Positions 30,348-40,451 of a DNA stretch of 64,000 bases are shown piece after piece. The stretch is from SAR116 cluster alpha proteobacterium HIMB100 (GTDB lineage: Bacteria > Pseudomonadota > Alphaproteobacteria > Puniceispirillales > Puniceispirillaceae), in NCBI GenBank assembly GCA_000238815.2, contig AFXB01000008.1:62001-126000 (forward strand). Reading direction: 5' to 3'. Both the position numbers and the translations under genes were made by a program. Within the stretch, counting starts at the first letter, position 1, and every line of letters starts with the position of its first letter. A model generated the notes under the pieces. It had not been told where the DNA came from. It made no database searches and saw only the letters and a list, made by a program, of their open reading frames with translations.

Positions 30348-31178
30348 ATGGGGCGACTTGGCATTATTGCAGCCCGGGGTCCCCTGCCGCTTCAGCTGGC
30401 GCTGGCAGCACGTGATCAGGGTGAAAACCCCTATATCATTCGCCTGAAGGGGCAATGTGAGCGTGATTTTAGCGGCTTTGAAACTGTTTGCCTTCCGGTA
30501 GGCAAGGTGGGGGCAATCACAAATCATCTGCGTCAGGCAGATTGTGATAAGCTGGCGCTGGTTGGTCAGTTCAAACGCCCATCTGTTGCGGATATCAGCT
30601 TTGATAAAGTCGGTTTGGCCTTAATGGGTAAGCTGATGCTGACAGGTGATGATACCGCCCTGCGGATTGTTGCAGCCCATTTTGCTGAGCATGGTATTTC
30701 TGTGGTGGCAAATGCAGACTATCTGCCAGACAGCATTTTGCCCCTTCAGTTTCAGACCGCCCGTGCCCTGACCCCGGGTGAGGTTCTGGCGGCGCATCAT
30801 GCCTGTCATGTACTTGATCAGTTAGGCGATATGGATGTCGGCCAATCGGTCGTTGTTCAGCAAAAACGTGTCCTGGCGATTGAAGGGGCAGAAGGCACGA
30901 ACGAAATGATCGATCGTGTTGCCTCTCTGATCGATAGATCACAGCCTGACACTGTTTTTGTGAAGCTGGCAAAATCAGGCCAGGATATCAGCCTCGACAT
31001 ACCGGTATTTGGCCTTGATACGCTTTCTCACTTACAGCAAGCAGGCATCAGGGCTGTCTGTCTTGATGGCGGACGGCTGATGCTTGCTAACCCGCTGGAG
31101 GAAGTTGTAGCTGCAGCAGACAAGCTGGACATGTCTGTTTTCAGCCGTGCGAGCCTGCCTGAGATAAGTGATGACTAG
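30348..31178 (+). CDS. lpxI: UDP-2,3-diacylglucosamine pyrophosphatase LpxI
   Basis: 276 residues of the DUF1009 family, shown in Caulobacter to hydrolyse UDP-2,3-diacylglucosamine to lipid X in place of LpxH. Recognisable parts are the N-terminal LGIIAARGPLPLQLALAARD, the middle LPDSILPLQFQTARALTPGE, and KLAKSGQDISLDIPVFGLDT near the active-site aspartates. Placement between lpxA and lpxB supports the role. Overlap with lpxB is 8 bases if that gene starts at 31171. Confidence 0.92.
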   Translation: MGRLGIIAARGPLPLQLALAARDQGENPYIIRLKGQCERDFSGFETVCLPVGKVGAITNHLRQADCDKLALVGQFKRPSVADISFDKVGLALMGKLMLTGDDTALRIVAAHFAEHGISVVANADYLPDSILPLQFQTARALTPGEVLAAHHACHVLDQLGDMDVGQSVVVQQKRVLAIEGAEGTNEMIDRVASLIDRSQPDTVFVKLAKSGQDISLDIPVFGLDTLSHLQQAGIRAVCLDGGRLMLANPLEEVVAAADKLDMSVFSRASLPEISDD

Positions 31179-32304
31179 CCGTATGTTCATTCTGGCTGGC
31201 GAGGCGTCCGGAGATGTGCTGGCCGCGCAGCTGATGCAAGCGATAGAACAGATCAAGGGCACAGTAGACTGGTCCGGCATGGGTGGCCCGCAAATGGCAG
31301 CAGCAGGCCTTGTTTCTGATGAGGATATGAGCCAATTATCCGTCATTGGACTAGGCGAAGCCTTAACGTCTCTGCCGCGGCTGTCTCGTCTGGCAGACAG
31401 GTTGATTGACCAGATTTTGGATGTCCGTCCGGATTGTGTGTTTACGGTTGATTCAAAGGCCTTTTCTGTACGGTTTGCTCGCCGCTTGCGCCGCCGTCTG
31501 GCAGGTGAGCAATGGCGGCCAAAATTGATTCATATGGTAGCTCCGACCATTTGGGCGTGGGGCGGATGGCGCAAGACCGCATTTGAAGACGCATTTGATG
31601 TGTTGTTATGTCTGTTCCCCTTCGAAGCAGATATGTTTGACAAGAGTAGAGTTCAGCCTGTGTTTGTTGGTCATCCTCAGGCAGATTTTCCCTCTGATCA
31701 GACCAGCACAGAAACAAAGACATATGATTTGGCTGTTTTGCCTGGCAGCCGCCGAAGTGAAATAAAGCATCATTTGCCACTGATGTTACCTGCTCTGGCT
31801 AGGTTGCAGGATAAACACGGACCGCTGTGCATGACGATACCAGCTGTGCCACATCTTTATGAGGTGATTGCTGAACAGATCAAAGCGGCTGACATGGCGC
31901 AGCTGGTCACTGTGCAACAGGCTCCTGCAAAACAGGTTCTGGACCGCTCAGCAGCGATGATTGCTGCATCTGGTACGGTTACCCTCGAAGCGGCGATCAG
32001 CGGCGTGCCTGGTGTGGTGATTTATCATCTCAGCCTGCTAAACAGAATGTTTACCAGCATGTTTTATAAAAAAGACACGCCTGTTTTGCCTGATCTCATC
32101 CTCGGGCGTCAGTATTATCCTTTTCTGCTGCCACCGCGCCTTAACGCCGACAATCTGTTCCATCTTGCAGATCAGATGCTGAAAGAACTGCCCGCTCGTC
32201 AGGCCGAAATGTGGTCGGCATCCGCCCAGCTTTGCAGCATGCTGCGTGCCGGGCATGGACAATTTGCCGATAATCTTGTTATGCGTTTGCGCCCGCTGAT
32301 TTAG
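31171..32304 (+). CDS. lpxB: Lipid A disaccharide synthase
   Basis: 377 residues from ATG 31171; an in-frame GTG lies just before at 31168. LpxB joins UDP-diacylglucosamine and lipid X into the tetra-acyl disaccharide. The start [18 protein letters not shown] is the family hallmark, with [13 protein letters not shown] near residue 120 and [20 protein letters not shown] near 270 in the GT-B fold. Its TAG overlaps the gltA stop codon on the other strand by four bases. Confidence 0.95.
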   Translation: MTSRMFILAGEASGDVLAAQLMQAIEQIKGTVDWSGMGGPQMAAAGLVSDEDMSQLSVIGLGEALTSLPRLSRLADRLIDQILDVRPDCVFTVDSKAFSVRFARRLRRRLAGEQWRPKLIHMVAPTIWAWGGWRKTAFEDAFDVLLCLFPFEADMFDKSRVQPVFVGHPQADFPSDQTSTETKTYDLAVLPGSRRSEIKHHLPLMLPALARLQDKHGPLCMTIPAVPHLYEVIAEQIKAADMAQLVTVQQAPAKQVLDRSAAMIAASGTVTLEAAISGVPGVVIYHLSLLNRMFTSMFYKKDTPVLPDLILGRQYYPFLLPPRLNADNLFHLADQMLKELPARQAEMWSASAQLCSMLRAGHGQFADNLVMRLRPLI

Positions 32305-33605
32305 CGCTTGTTGAGCGGCACGAATTCACGATGCGCAGGCCCGGTATAAAGCTGGCGTGGACGGCCAATCCGCTGGGTGTCGTCCTCAATCATTTCCTTC
32401 CATTGCGAAATCCACCCCACAGTACGTGCCACAGCAAACAGCACTGTAAACATTGAGGTCGGGAAATTCATCGCCTTCAGGATGATGCCGGAATAAAAAT
32501 CAACATTGGGATAAAGCTTTTTATCAATGAAATAAGGGTCTTTAAGTGCCAGCTCTTCCAGCTCCATTGCCAGTTCCAGAAGTGGATCATTAATCCCCAT
32601 CTTGCCCAGGACTTCATGACAGGATTTGCGCAGAACCTGTGCGCGTGGGTCATAATTTTTATAGACCCGGTGACCAAATCCAAACAGACGGAACGGATCA
32701 TCCTTATCCTTCGCCTTATTCACGAAAGTCGCAATGTTTGATTTATCCCCAATTTCATTCAGCATGTTCAGAACGGCTTCATTTGCTCCACCATGAGCAG
32801 GCCCCCATAGAGAAGCGATGCCAGCCGCAATACAGGCAAACGGGTTTGCGCCAGATGATCCGGCTAGCCGCACTGTAGAGGTGGAGGCATTTTGTTCATG
32901 GTCAGCATGCAGGATGAAAATTTTATCCATCGCATCTGCAACCACAGGGTCAATTTCATACGCTTCAGCCGGGACCGAAAAACACATATGCAGGAAGTTT
33001 TCTGCATAACCCAGATCATTGCGCGGGTAGTTGAAGGGCTGGCCAATTGAATATTTATAGGCCATCGCTGCCAGGGTTGGCATTTTGGCAATCAGGCGCC
33101 GAGACGCGATCATCCGTTGTGTTTCATCATTAATATCAGTTGAATCATGATAAAAGGCAGACAGTGCGCCAGTGACCCCGCATAAGATGGCCATAGGGTG
33201 TGCATCACGCCGGAAGCCCCGGAAAAAAGTTGATAGCTGTTCATGGACCATGGTGTGCCGGGTAATCGCGTCGACAAATTCATCACTTTCCGCCTGATTG
33301 GGCAGCTCGCCATTGAGCAGCAAATAAGCCACCTCCAAAAAGCTGGATTGGTCAGCCAGCTGTTCAATTGGGTAACCGCGATGCAGCAGCACACCTTTAT
33401 CCCCGTCAATGAAGGTCAGTCCGGACAAGCAAGACCCGGTCGCCCCATAGCCAGGATCAAAGGTAAAGCGGCCGGTTGCGCTGTAAAGTTTGCGGATATC
33501 AATAACATCAGGACCAACAGATCCGCTCAGGACAGGAAGCTCACAACTCTCACCAGACTGATTATCGGTCAGGGTCACTGATTTTGTGTTTGATGTAGTC
33601 GCCAT
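32301..33605 (-). CDS. gltA: Citrate synthase
   Basis: 434 residues from ATG 33605 ([12 protein letters not shown]) with GGAG six bases upstream; a longer frame to 33674 would run into gltX and is rejected. It condenses oxaloacetate and acetyl-CoA at the head of the citric acid cycle. Catalytic parts seen are [34 protein letters not shown] and [14 protein letters not shown]. Length fits hexameric Gram-negative type II citrate synthase. Downstream of gltX on the same strand with a 59-base gap. Confidence 0.96.
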   Translation of the reverse strand: MATTSNTKSVTLTDNQSGESCELPVLSGSVGPDVIDIRKLYSATGRFTFDPGYGATGSCLSGLTFIDGDKGVLLHRGYPIEQLADQSSFLEVAYLLLNGELPNQAESDEFVDAITRHTMVHEQLSTFFRGFRRDAHPMAILCGVTGALSAFYHDSTDINDETQRMIASRRLIAKMPTLAAMAYKYSIGQPFNYPRNDLGYAENFLHMCFSVPAEAYEIDPVVADAMDKIFILHADHEQNASTSTVRLAGSSGANPFACIAAGIASLWGPAHGGANEAVLNMLNEIGDKSNIATFVNKAKDKDDPFRLFGFGHRVYKNYDPRAQVLRKSCHEVLGKMGINDPLLELAMELEELALKDPYFIDKKLYPNVDFYSGIILKAMNFPTSMFTVLFAVARTVGWISQWKEMIEDDTQRIGRPRQLYTGPAHREFVPLNKR

Positions 33606-33664
33606 GTCAATCTCCGGTCCAGTACAATAAATTTTGTTTGGCGCAGTATAGTCCAAATACAGGC

Positions 33665-35041
33665 TTAAGTGCAAATCTGATTTATGCGTTTCACAGTCTC
33701 GTCTGTCCCCAGGCCACGTACAATATCCAAAATGGATGGGGCGGTTTTTGTGCCGGTCAGAGCCGCCCGCAGCGGCAAACCAACATCACGCATTTTCAAG
33801 CCTTGTGTCTCCATCCAGCCCTTAAAGGCGGCGTCAAAGGCATCTGCCTCAGCCGGTGCGTCTACAAAAAACAGAGCAGCTTTGCACAGGGTGTGTTTGG
33901 CCTCATCGGTAAGCAGAGCAGCAGCGTCATCTGTCAGCTGTGGAGCGCCTGAATGAAACAGCCAACCCGTCATTGCGGCAAGTTCTGTTAAGGTTTGCGC
34001 CCGTTCTGTGAATAAAGGCATCAGGCGGGTCAGCCAGCCCCTGGTCTGATCAGCTGCAGGACCGTCATGAAGCGCTAACAGCTGGTCAGCCAATTCATCA
34101 GAAGCGGTCTGGCGCAGCCAATATTGATTCACCGCCTTCAGCTTGTCCATGTCAAACCGGGCTGGGGCCTTGCCAATATGCTGGCCGTCAAACCAGCTGA
34201 TCGCCTGCTCGCGGCTGAACAGCTCGTCATCGCCATGTGACCAGCCCAGACGCGACAAATAATTCACAAGAGCTTCAGGTAAAATGCCCATATCCCGATA
34301 CGCATCGACCCCTAATGCGCCATGCCGCTTTGATAATTTGGCTCCGTCTGGTCCGTGGATCAAAGGGATATGGCCGAATACAGGTACAGACCAGCCTGCA
34401 GCCTGATAAATATGATATTGGCGAAAGGCGTTATTCAGATGGTCATCACCGCGGATGACATGGGTAATGCCCATATCATGATCATCCACCACCACTGCCA
34501 GCATATAGGTCGGGCTGCCGTCACTGCGCAACAGAACCAAATCATCCAGCTGGTCATTCTGCACTGTTACCTCGCCTTGCACCATATCTGCAATGCTGGT
34601 GATGCCCTGATCTGGCATTTTCAGGCGCACAACAAACGGCGCATCAGCAGATGGCGGATTGCCCCCGTCACGCCAGGGCGAGCGTACGGGCCTGCCTTCT
34701 TCACGCGCTTCAGTACGGATATTGTCCAGCTTAGCGTCGCTGAGAAAGCATTTATAGGCTGTGCCACTGGCCAGCATTTGCAAGGCAACCTCGCGGTGAC
34801 GGCCAGCCTGTTCAGATTGCAGCACAGCTTCTTTATCACCGTTCAGCCCCAGCCAGTTCAGACCGTCATGAATGGCGGTGATCGCTTCAGCCGTCGATCG
34901 CTTTTTGTCTGTATCCTCAATCCGCAGCAGATAGCGACCGCCATGATGGGCGGCAAACAGATAATTGAACAAGGCGGTTCTGGCCCCGCCAATATGCAGA
35001 AATCCGGTTGGGGAGGGCGCAAAACGTGTCACAACGCTCAT
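33665..35041 (-). CDS. gltX: Glutamyl-tRNA synthetase
   Basis: 458 residues. It charges tRNA-Glu, and possibly tRNA-Gln if the organism uses the amidotransferase route. The class I HIGH box is in [20 protein letters not shown] (about 6-25) and the KMSKS box is [10 protein letters not shown] near 240. The anticodon-binding helical domain fills the C-terminus. Many alphaproteobacteria carry two GltX copies; which copy this is cannot be told. Divergent from comEC over 57 bases. Confidence 0.95.
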   Translation of the reverse strand: MSVVTRFAPSPTGFLHIGGARTALFNYLFAAHHGGRYLLRIEDTDKKRSTAEAITAIHDGLNWLGLNGDKEAVLQSEQAGRHREVALQMLASGTAYKCFLSDAKLDNIRTEAREEGRPVRSPWRDGGNPPSADAPFVVRLKMPDQGITSIADMVQGEVTVQNDQLDDLVLLRSDGSPTYMLAVVVDDHDMGITHVIRGDDHLNNAFRQYHIYQAAGWSVPVFGHIPLIHGPDGAKLSKRHGALGVDAYRDMGILPEALVNYLSRLGWSHGDDELFSREQAISWFDGQHIGKAPARFDMDKLKAVNQYWLRQTASDELADQLLALHDGPAADQTRGWLTRLMPLFTERAQTLTELAAMTGWLFHSGAPQLTDDAAALLTDEAKHTLCKAALFFVDAPAEADAFDAAFKGWMETQGLKMRDVGLPLRAALTGTKTAPSILDIVRGLGTDETVKRINQICT

Positions 35042-35098
35042 CTTTTTTTAACCTTATGCTGTTAGGCTGAACGACAGGCAAAAGCCTGACATATAGTG

Positions 35099-37013
35099 AT
35101 GGTAAATGGATATAGCATGTCTGCTGTCAAAAGGGCACTCCAGATGCTCAAAAATCCAGATATGGCCGCTCTTTCAGATGCCTTTATCCTGGCGGACAGC
35201 CATAAGCTGGTCTGGGCGGCGGTGTGTCTGGTCAGTGGTTGTGTGTTACATGAAAGTCTGTCTCCTTCTGTGCTGACCATAATCATAGTCGTCATTGGGC
35301 TATGTTGTGGTCCGTCAGCGTTGCGGCGCCAGTTAACGCTGTGTTTTTGCCTGTTTGCGGTGATTGCCGGACTGATTTCCAGTGAAGCAGAGATCAGGCG
35401 GGCTGATCATATCATGCTGGCTGAACCGGTTACAGCAGAGCTGAGCGGTATTGTGCAGACAAAAATTGTGCGCAGCTCTGAGCGGTTATCGCTCACACTG
35501 AAGGATATAAGCAGTTCGGAGCCGCGTCTGGCCGCCCTGCATAAGGTCAGGTTCAGCATTGCCGCTGATGCGCTGTCGGTGCTGCCTGGTGACAAGGTGC
35601 GCGCCCGAGTCAGGCTGTTTCCTTTGTCCCCGCCTGCTTTTGCTGGTCGTCCGGATTATGCCCGCAACCAGTTTTTGTCAGGCTTGTCTGCTACCGGATT
35701 TGCCTATCAGGCCGGCCTGGCAGAGGCGCAGGCAGATAAAAGCTGGTCAATGCGCCTGAACAGATGGCGGCATCAGTTTGCAGCAGATCTCAACGCATAT
35801 ATGGGCCCGCCCTATGGTGGTCTGGCCGCCGCGCTGTTGGTGGGTGTGCGCGATCATATTCCCGCGCCTGTCTATGACAGCTTCAGAGCCTCTGGCCTGG
35901 CGCATCTTCTGGCTATCTCAGGCCTGCATATGGGGCTGTTTTGCCTGTCTGTGCTGATGGTCATTCGGGCGGGTTTTGCCTGTTTTCCCCGTTTGTGCCA
36001 GCGCTGGTCGCCACGCCGGTTTGCGGCCGTCATGGCGCTGCTGTGCGGCTTTTTCTATCTGCTGATTTCTGGTGGCCCGGTGAGCGCGATACGCGCTTTT
36101 GTCATGGCCATGATTATCTTGCTGGCGGTGCTGGCTGACCGGCCGGCCCTTACCTTGCGCAATCTGGCTCTGGCAGCGTTTTGTTTGTTGCTTGTCTCTC
36201 CTTCTTTTGTTTATGCGGCCGGATTTCAGCTTTCCTTTGTGGCCAGTTTCGCGATCATCGCCGGGTTGGAGATAATCAGCACACATAGTCCGGCAAACCG
36301 GGTCCTGCATTATGTATTTTTTGTCCTGCTGACATCTGCCCTTGCAGGGATGGTGACGATACCGTTTATTGCCTATCACTTTGGCCAGTTTACCTTATGA
36401 GGCATTCTGGCCAATCTGATCGCACTGCCGCTGACCGCGTTATTCATCATGCCAGCAGGTATCCTGGTTCTGCTGAGCGAGGCGGCCGGGCTTTCCGGAG
36501 TTGCAAATCAATTCATGATTTGGCCACTTCACATTTTAACGGTTACCGCAGACCTGTTTGCCGGGCTGCCCTATGCAGGCAGTTTTCTAGCTCCGCCACC
36601 TGCTGTCCTGCTGATCGCCTTTATCTAGGCCCTTGTAAGCCTGGCCACCCCAGGCCGGATTTACCGACTCAGCGGGCTTGCCGGATTGTGTGTGCGGCCT
36701 GTTCTGGGCCGGACAGCCACACTATCAGGCGGCCGTATTTTTTGTGCGGGGGCCGGTTCTGGCTGTTGTTACCCCGTCTGGCCAGATTGAGACCAGTGCA
36801 CCTGTGTCCCCCTGGTGGCAGGATAATTTGCGCTTTGCTTTGCGCAGACCCCTTGTTCGTGAGCTGTCTGGCCAGCGCCATGAGAAGATCTATCTGGTCA
36901 GGCGGCGAGGCCAGCTCAGCACTGCCTGTGACAGTGATGCTGCGCTCATCATTACCTTTGCAGAGCCGTTATATCCTCGCCGGACAGGTCGGCCCTTGGT
37001 CTTTATTGCCTAG
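35099..37013 (+). pseudogene. comEC: comEC DNA-uptake channel gene, disrupted by two stops and a frameshift
   Basis: ComEC/Rec2 is the inner-membrane channel for DNA uptake. The first 434 codons show the N-terminal domain and the Competence core (VGVRDHIPAPVYDSFRASGL, then AHLLAISGLHMGLFCLSVLM). TGA at 36398 breaks it at HFGQFTL. The same frame goes on with GILANLIALPLTALFIMPAG, the expected next helix, until TAG at 36626. Family-like C-terminal sequence (GPVLAVVTPSGQIETSAP) then appears in the +1 frame from about 36690 to 37013. An intact protein would have about 650-700 residues. The gene lies between gltX and lexA, its usual alphaproteobacterial place. Sequencing error is possible but must explain three lesions. 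Confidence 0.82.
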
Positions 37014-37120
37014 AAAGGGAGGGAAAGCTGGCTGTTGCAACTGCCGGATACGGCCACAGGGTCTGTTCCGCCACCATTGTCCAATCTGCTTACATAGAGG
37101 CGGCCCTGGCGCAGGTCACA

Positions 37121-37783
37121 TCAATAACGACGGATGAGCCCAGTAAGACGGCCTTGTATCCGCACTTTATCTGTTGAGAAATAGCGCGTTTCATAAGCCG
37201 CATTTGCCGGTTCCAGAGCCACACGGCCAGCTTCCCGGCGAAAGGTCTTCAAGGTCGCTTCACTTTCTTCAATAAGGGCGACAACAATCTCGCCACTGGA
37301 GGCGGTGTCCGCCCGGCGGATAATCACCGTATCCCCATCATGAATGCCAGCCTCAACCATTGAGTCCCCGACGATTTCAAGTGCAAAATGATCCCCACCT
37401 GCCACCAGCCCGGCCGGGACGTCCAGATAGCTGGAAGGGTCAGATAACGCCTCAATCGGGGTGCCGGCCGCGATGCGACCCAGAAGCGGAAGTGCGACAA
37501 CAGAAGACGAAGATGCGGTAAAGTCAGCTTCCACTACATTTGATGACTGACCATCGGCAGCAGACGGACTGCCCGGATGACGCAGAATTTCTATCGCACG
37601 GGCCCGGTTGGGCAACCGCCTGATATAGCCGCGTTCCTCTAGTGCAGAGACCAGCCTGTGAATGCCAGATTTACTGGCAAGCCCAACCGCCTGGCGCATC
37701 TCGTCAAAAGAGGGGGTGATGTCCTTATCTGCCTGATAGTCGATCAGAAACGTCAAAAGCTGATGTTGTTTACCTGTCAGCAT
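37121..37783 (-). CDS. lexA: LexA repressor
   Basis: 220 residues from ATG 37783 (MLTGKQHQLLTFL), with GAGG upstream; ATG 37798 is possible. LexA represses the DNA-damage regulon until RecA filaments trigger its self-cleavage. The winged-helix domain covers about 1-70 (SKSGIHRLVSALEERGYI is the recognition part). The Ala-Gly cleavage site is in GRIAAGTPIEA, the catalytic Ser in IVGDSMVEAGIHDGD and Lys in EATLKTFRRE. Two LexA boxes overlap its own promoter just upstream, implying autoregulation. It converges on the comEC remnant. Confidence 0.96.
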   Translation of the reverse strand: MLTGKQHQLLTFLIDYQADKDITPSFDEMRQAVGLASKSGIHRLVSALEERGYIRRLPNRARAIEILRHPGSPSAADGQSSNVVEADFTASSSSVVALPLLGRIAAGTPIEALSDPSSYLDVPAGLVAGGDHFALEIVGDSMVEAGIHDGDTVIIRRADTASSGEIVVALIEESEATLKTFRREAGRVALEPANAAYETRYFSTDKVRIQGRLTGLIRRY

Positions 37784-37846
37784 AATCTGTTGCCTCATTC
37801 ATCATTAAGCGCTGTGCTTATGTGAGCCGTCATGTCTTCCACGAAC

Positions 37847-37861
37847 GTTCTTGTTTCGTTC
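37847..37861 (-). promoter_or_regulatory. LexA box 2 in the lexA promoter
   Basis: On the plus strand it reads GTTC-TTGTTTC-GTTC, an exact match to the alphaproteobacterial direct-repeat operator GTTC-N7-GTTC. On the coding (minus) strand it covers the end of the -10 element and the expected start of transcription. Confidence 0.88.
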
Positions 37862-37886
37862 TAAACTCTTTAAGCGAACAAGTCAA
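37858..37886 (-). promoter_or_regulatory. lexA promoter
   Basis: On the minus strand TTGACT (37886-37881) and TAGAAC (37863-37858) are separated by exactly 17 bases, about 75 bases before the lexA ATG. Both elements lie within LexA boxes, so bound repressor would block RNA polymerase. Confidence 0.8.
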
Positions 37887-37890
37887 GAAC
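37876..37890 (-). promoter_or_regulatory. LexA box 1 in the lexA promoter
   Basis: On the minus strand it reads GTTC-TTGACTT-GTTC, a second exact GTTC-N7-GTTC operator. It contains the -35 hexamer. The two boxes have opposite orientation, with their starts 29 bases apart. Confidence 0.88.
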
Positions 37891-37919
37891 AAAAATGCAG
37901 GGTGTGGTAAATTATTTTT

Positions 37920-39155
37920 TCAAAGTTGTTCTGGCAGGATCAGGACGGGGACGTCCTGGCCGGCATCAAGGGCAGGGGCGTGCGGCGGGCGGATGATCAG
38001 CCCGTCTGCTTCTGAAAACGCTCTCAGCATAGAGGAATCCTGACGGCCAAGCGGCCGGATGGTGCGCATTAATCCCTTGCCGACAAAGACGCTGCGCAGA
38101 TAATCCTGGCGGAGGTCATTTTCAGGGACAGGCGCGGCCAGCGGCAGCGTGCGGATATCAGCTTCAGCAGACTGGCCCAGTAATGTCTTGATGGCAGGCA
38201 GGCCAAACACCGTCATACAGACCCCGGCAGAGACCGGATTGCCCGGCAGACCCAGAAGCGGAATATCTTGCCACTGGCCGAAGATAAGCGGTTTGCCCGG
38301 ACGCATGGCAATTTTCCAAAATGACAGGGCAGCCGGATTTGATGCGGTCAGATCAGAGACCAGATGGTCATGGCTGCCAACAGAAGCCCCGCCAGTTGTC
38401 AGGATCAGATCAAAGGGGCGGTTCTGTTCAGCCTGAGCAGCAGCAAGCCGGTCCGTCAACGCGCCAGGCTGGTCAGCAACAATGCCAAGATTAACAGGCT
38501 CTGCCCCACAGGACCGCACAGCATGTGCAAGAAAGGTGCTGTTTGAATTGACCAGCTGGCCCGGGGCAGGGGTCTTGCCCGGGGGGACAAGTTCATCCCC
38601 GGACGACAGGATCGCCACAAGCGGCCTGCGCCGTACTGTCAGCCTGTCGGTCTGGCCAGATAAGGCGGCAAGCGCCATCTGGCGCGCGCCAAGCCGGGTT
38701 CCGGGGGCAATCACTGTCTGGCCAGAGGTGAAATCAAGTCCGGCAGGGCGGATGAATTGGCCCGGGCGGATTGTATCCTGCACAATGATGGTGGTTTTAT
38801 CAGCCTGAACATCTTCCTGCAGGACCACCGCATCTGCCCCGTCAGGTACATGACCGCCAGTGAAAATACGGACCGCCTGGCCACTGGTTAAGCTGGCTGT
38901 GAACAGATGTCCTGCTGCTGCCTCTCCGATGACGTCAAACCGGCTTTGTGCAGGTAATGTCTGGCCAGAGCTATGTACCGCATATCCGTCCATGGCAGAT
39001 ACCGCGGCAGGCGGATGATCATAAGCTGCAACAATATCTTTCGCCAGGATTCTGTCGGCGGCGTCATCAAGGCTGAGTGTTTCTGTGTCGACCGGTGTCA
39101 AGGCTGTACAGATGGTCGCCAATGCGTCGGCCACAGATTTCAGTTCAGCTGGCAT
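37920..39155 (-). CDS. moeA: Molybdopterin molybdenumtransferase MoeA
   Basis: 411 residues from ATG 39155 (MPAELKSVADAL). MoeA inserts molybdate into adenylated molybdopterin to finish Mo cofactor. Seen are the N-terminal DAADRILAKDIVAAYDHPP and SAMDGYAVHS, the central IFTGGHVPDGADAVVLQED, and the MoaB/MogA-like fold with TTGGASVGSHDHL and KPLIFGQW. It overlaps moaC by 11 bases. The molybdoenzyme SoeA at 45.8 kb is one likely client. Confidence 0.93.
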   Translation of the reverse strand: MPAELKSVADALATICTALTPVDTETLSLDDAADRILAKDIVAAYDHPPAAVSAMDGYAVHSSGQTLPAQSRFDVIGEAAAGHLFTASLTSGQAVRIFTGGHVPDGADAVVLQEDVQADKTTIIVQDTIRPGQFIRPAGLDFTSGQTVIAPGTRLGARQMALAALSGQTDRLTVRRRPLVAILSSGDELVPPGKTPAPGQLVNSNSTFLAHAVRSCGAEPVNLGIVADQPGALTDRLAAAQAEQNRPFDLILTTGGASVGSHDHLVSDLTASNPAALSFWKIAMRPGKPLIFGQWQDIPLLGLPGNPVSAGVCMTVFGLPAIKTLLGQSAEADIRTLPLAAPVPENDLRQDYLRSVFVGKGLMRTIRPLGRQDSSMLRAFSEADGLIIRPPHAPALDAGQDVPVLILPEQL

Positions 39156-39621
39156 TAAACGTCCCTGATTTGCCGCCTGATTTGTGCAGCAGGCGGATAT
39201 CACGGATGATCATCGCTTTATCCACCGCCTTGCACATATCATAGACCGTCAATGCCGCAACCGATACCGCTGTCAGGGCTTCCATCTCTACGCCGGTTTT
39301 GCCGTCAAGACGGCATTCAGCCCGGATGTCGATGGCGTTGTCTGTTTCGTTCAGGCTGAGCTGGACATCCACATGAGAGAGCGCCAGAGGATGGCAGAGC
39401 GGGATCAGCTGGGCGGTCTGTTTGGCGCCCATAATCCCTGCCAGCTGGGCCACGGACAGAACATCGCCTTTTTTCAGCCCGCCTGATTTCACCGTCTGTA
39501 GCGTGTCTGGTGACATCACCACCTGGCCGCCGGCAATCGCGATGCGGCGGGTTTCGGTTTTGTTGCCCACATTGACCATCTGTGGGCGGCCATCATCGGT
39601 AAAATGCGTAAAATCTGACAT
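39145..39621 (-). CDS. moaC: Cyclic pyranopterin monophosphate synthase
   Basis: 158 residues. MoaC, with MoaA, turns GTP-derived 3',8-cH2GTP into cyclic pyranopterin monophosphate, the first Mo cofactor intermediate. The family motifs MVNVGNKTETRRIAIA, LIPLCHPLALSHVDV and TGVEMEALTAVSVAALTVYD are all present, including the catalytic lysine in DMCKAVDKAM. Length is normal. It lies 12 bases after trpC in the trp-moa run. Confidence 0.96.
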   Translation of the reverse strand: MSDFTHFTDDGRPQMVNVGNKTETRRIAIAGGQVVMSPDTLQTVKSGGLKKGDVLSVAQLAGIMGAKQTAQLIPLCHPLALSHVDVQLSLNETDNAIDIRAECRLDGKTGVEMEALTAVSVAALTVYDMCKAVDKAMIIRDIRLLHKSGGKSGTFNAS

Positions 39622-39633
39622 CTTTATTCAGCC

Positions 39634-40440
39634 TTATGCTACTGCCGGAATGGGGTTCGCTAGCAAAGCAGCCGTTGCCGCGGCAACATCATCTGCCCGC
39701 ATCAGGGATTCACCAATCAGGAAACAGCGTGCCCCGGTCCCGGCCATAAGGGCCAGATCATCTGGTGTGAACAGCCCGCTTTCAGCAACCGCAATCCGGT
39801 CACTGGGAAGGCGAGGCAGCATTTCAAGCCCGACATCAAGCGATATTTCCATCGTCTTCAGGTTGCGGTTGTTTATGCCCATCAGCGGCGAGGAGAGGCG
39901 GCAGGCCCGATCAAGTTCTGAGCTGTCATGAACCTCTATCAGCACATCCATGCCCAGCTCATGCGCAGCTGCTTCAAGCTCAAGCGCCTGTTCATCAGAT
40001 AAAGCAGCCATAATCAGCAGGATGCAATCTGCGCCCAGCGCGCGGGACTGAATAATCTGTATCGGGTCAATCATGAAATCCTTGCGCAGCACAGGCAGGT
40101 TTGATGCAGTGCGCGCCGCCATCAAAAAAGCATCATCACCTTGGAAATAATGCTGGTCTGTCAGCACAGACAAACAGGTCGCCCCACCTGTCGCATACGC
40201 CTTGGACAGGGTCGGGATTTCAAAATCAGCCCTGATCAGCCCTTTGGATGGAGAGGCTTTCTTCAGCTCAGCAATCAAGCCATAGCCTTTTGATGAGGCG
40301 GTTTTCAGCGCATCTGCAAAACCCGCTGGCGCCGGAGCCGCTGCCGCCTGGGTGGTCAAATCAGACAGGCTGACAGCTGATTTCAGGGCGCTAACTTCCT
40401 GTTTTTTTGTTTCAATTATTTTATTAAGAACGTCTGTCAT
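39634..40440 (-). CDS. trpC: Indole-3-glycerol phosphate synthase
   Basis: 268 residues. TrpC closes the indole ring in tryptophan synthesis. TIM-barrel motifs are AELKKASPSKGLIRADF, LSVLTDQHYFQG, LPVLRKDFMIDPIQI, and GINNRNLKTMEISLD. It is the single-function form, without fused PRAI (TrpF). ATG 40440 follows trpD by 11 bases. Confidence 0.95.
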   Translation of the reverse strand: MTDVLNKIIETKKQEVSALKSAVSLSDLTTQAAAAPAPAGFADALKTASSKGYGLIAELKKASPSKGLIRADFEIPTLSKAYATGGATCLSVLTDQHYFQGDDAFLMAARTASNLPVLRKDFMIDPIQIIQSRALGADCILLIMAALSDEQALELEAAAHELGMDVLIEVHDSSELDRACRLSSPLMGINNRNLKTMEISLDVGLEMLPRLPSDRIAVAESGLFTPDDLALMAGTGARCFLIGESLMRADDVAAATAALLANPIPAVA

Positions 40441-40451
40441 CTATTTGATTT

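Noticed and set aside
34355-35065. A 236-residue open frame antisense to gltX
   Set aside because: It lies fully opposite a well-conserved synthetase, has shadow-like composition and no family features.
36397-37137. A 246-residue open frame over the broken half of comEC
   Set aside because: The product is rich in Arg, Cys and Pro and matches a frame-shifted reading of comEC; family-like residues are in the other frames.
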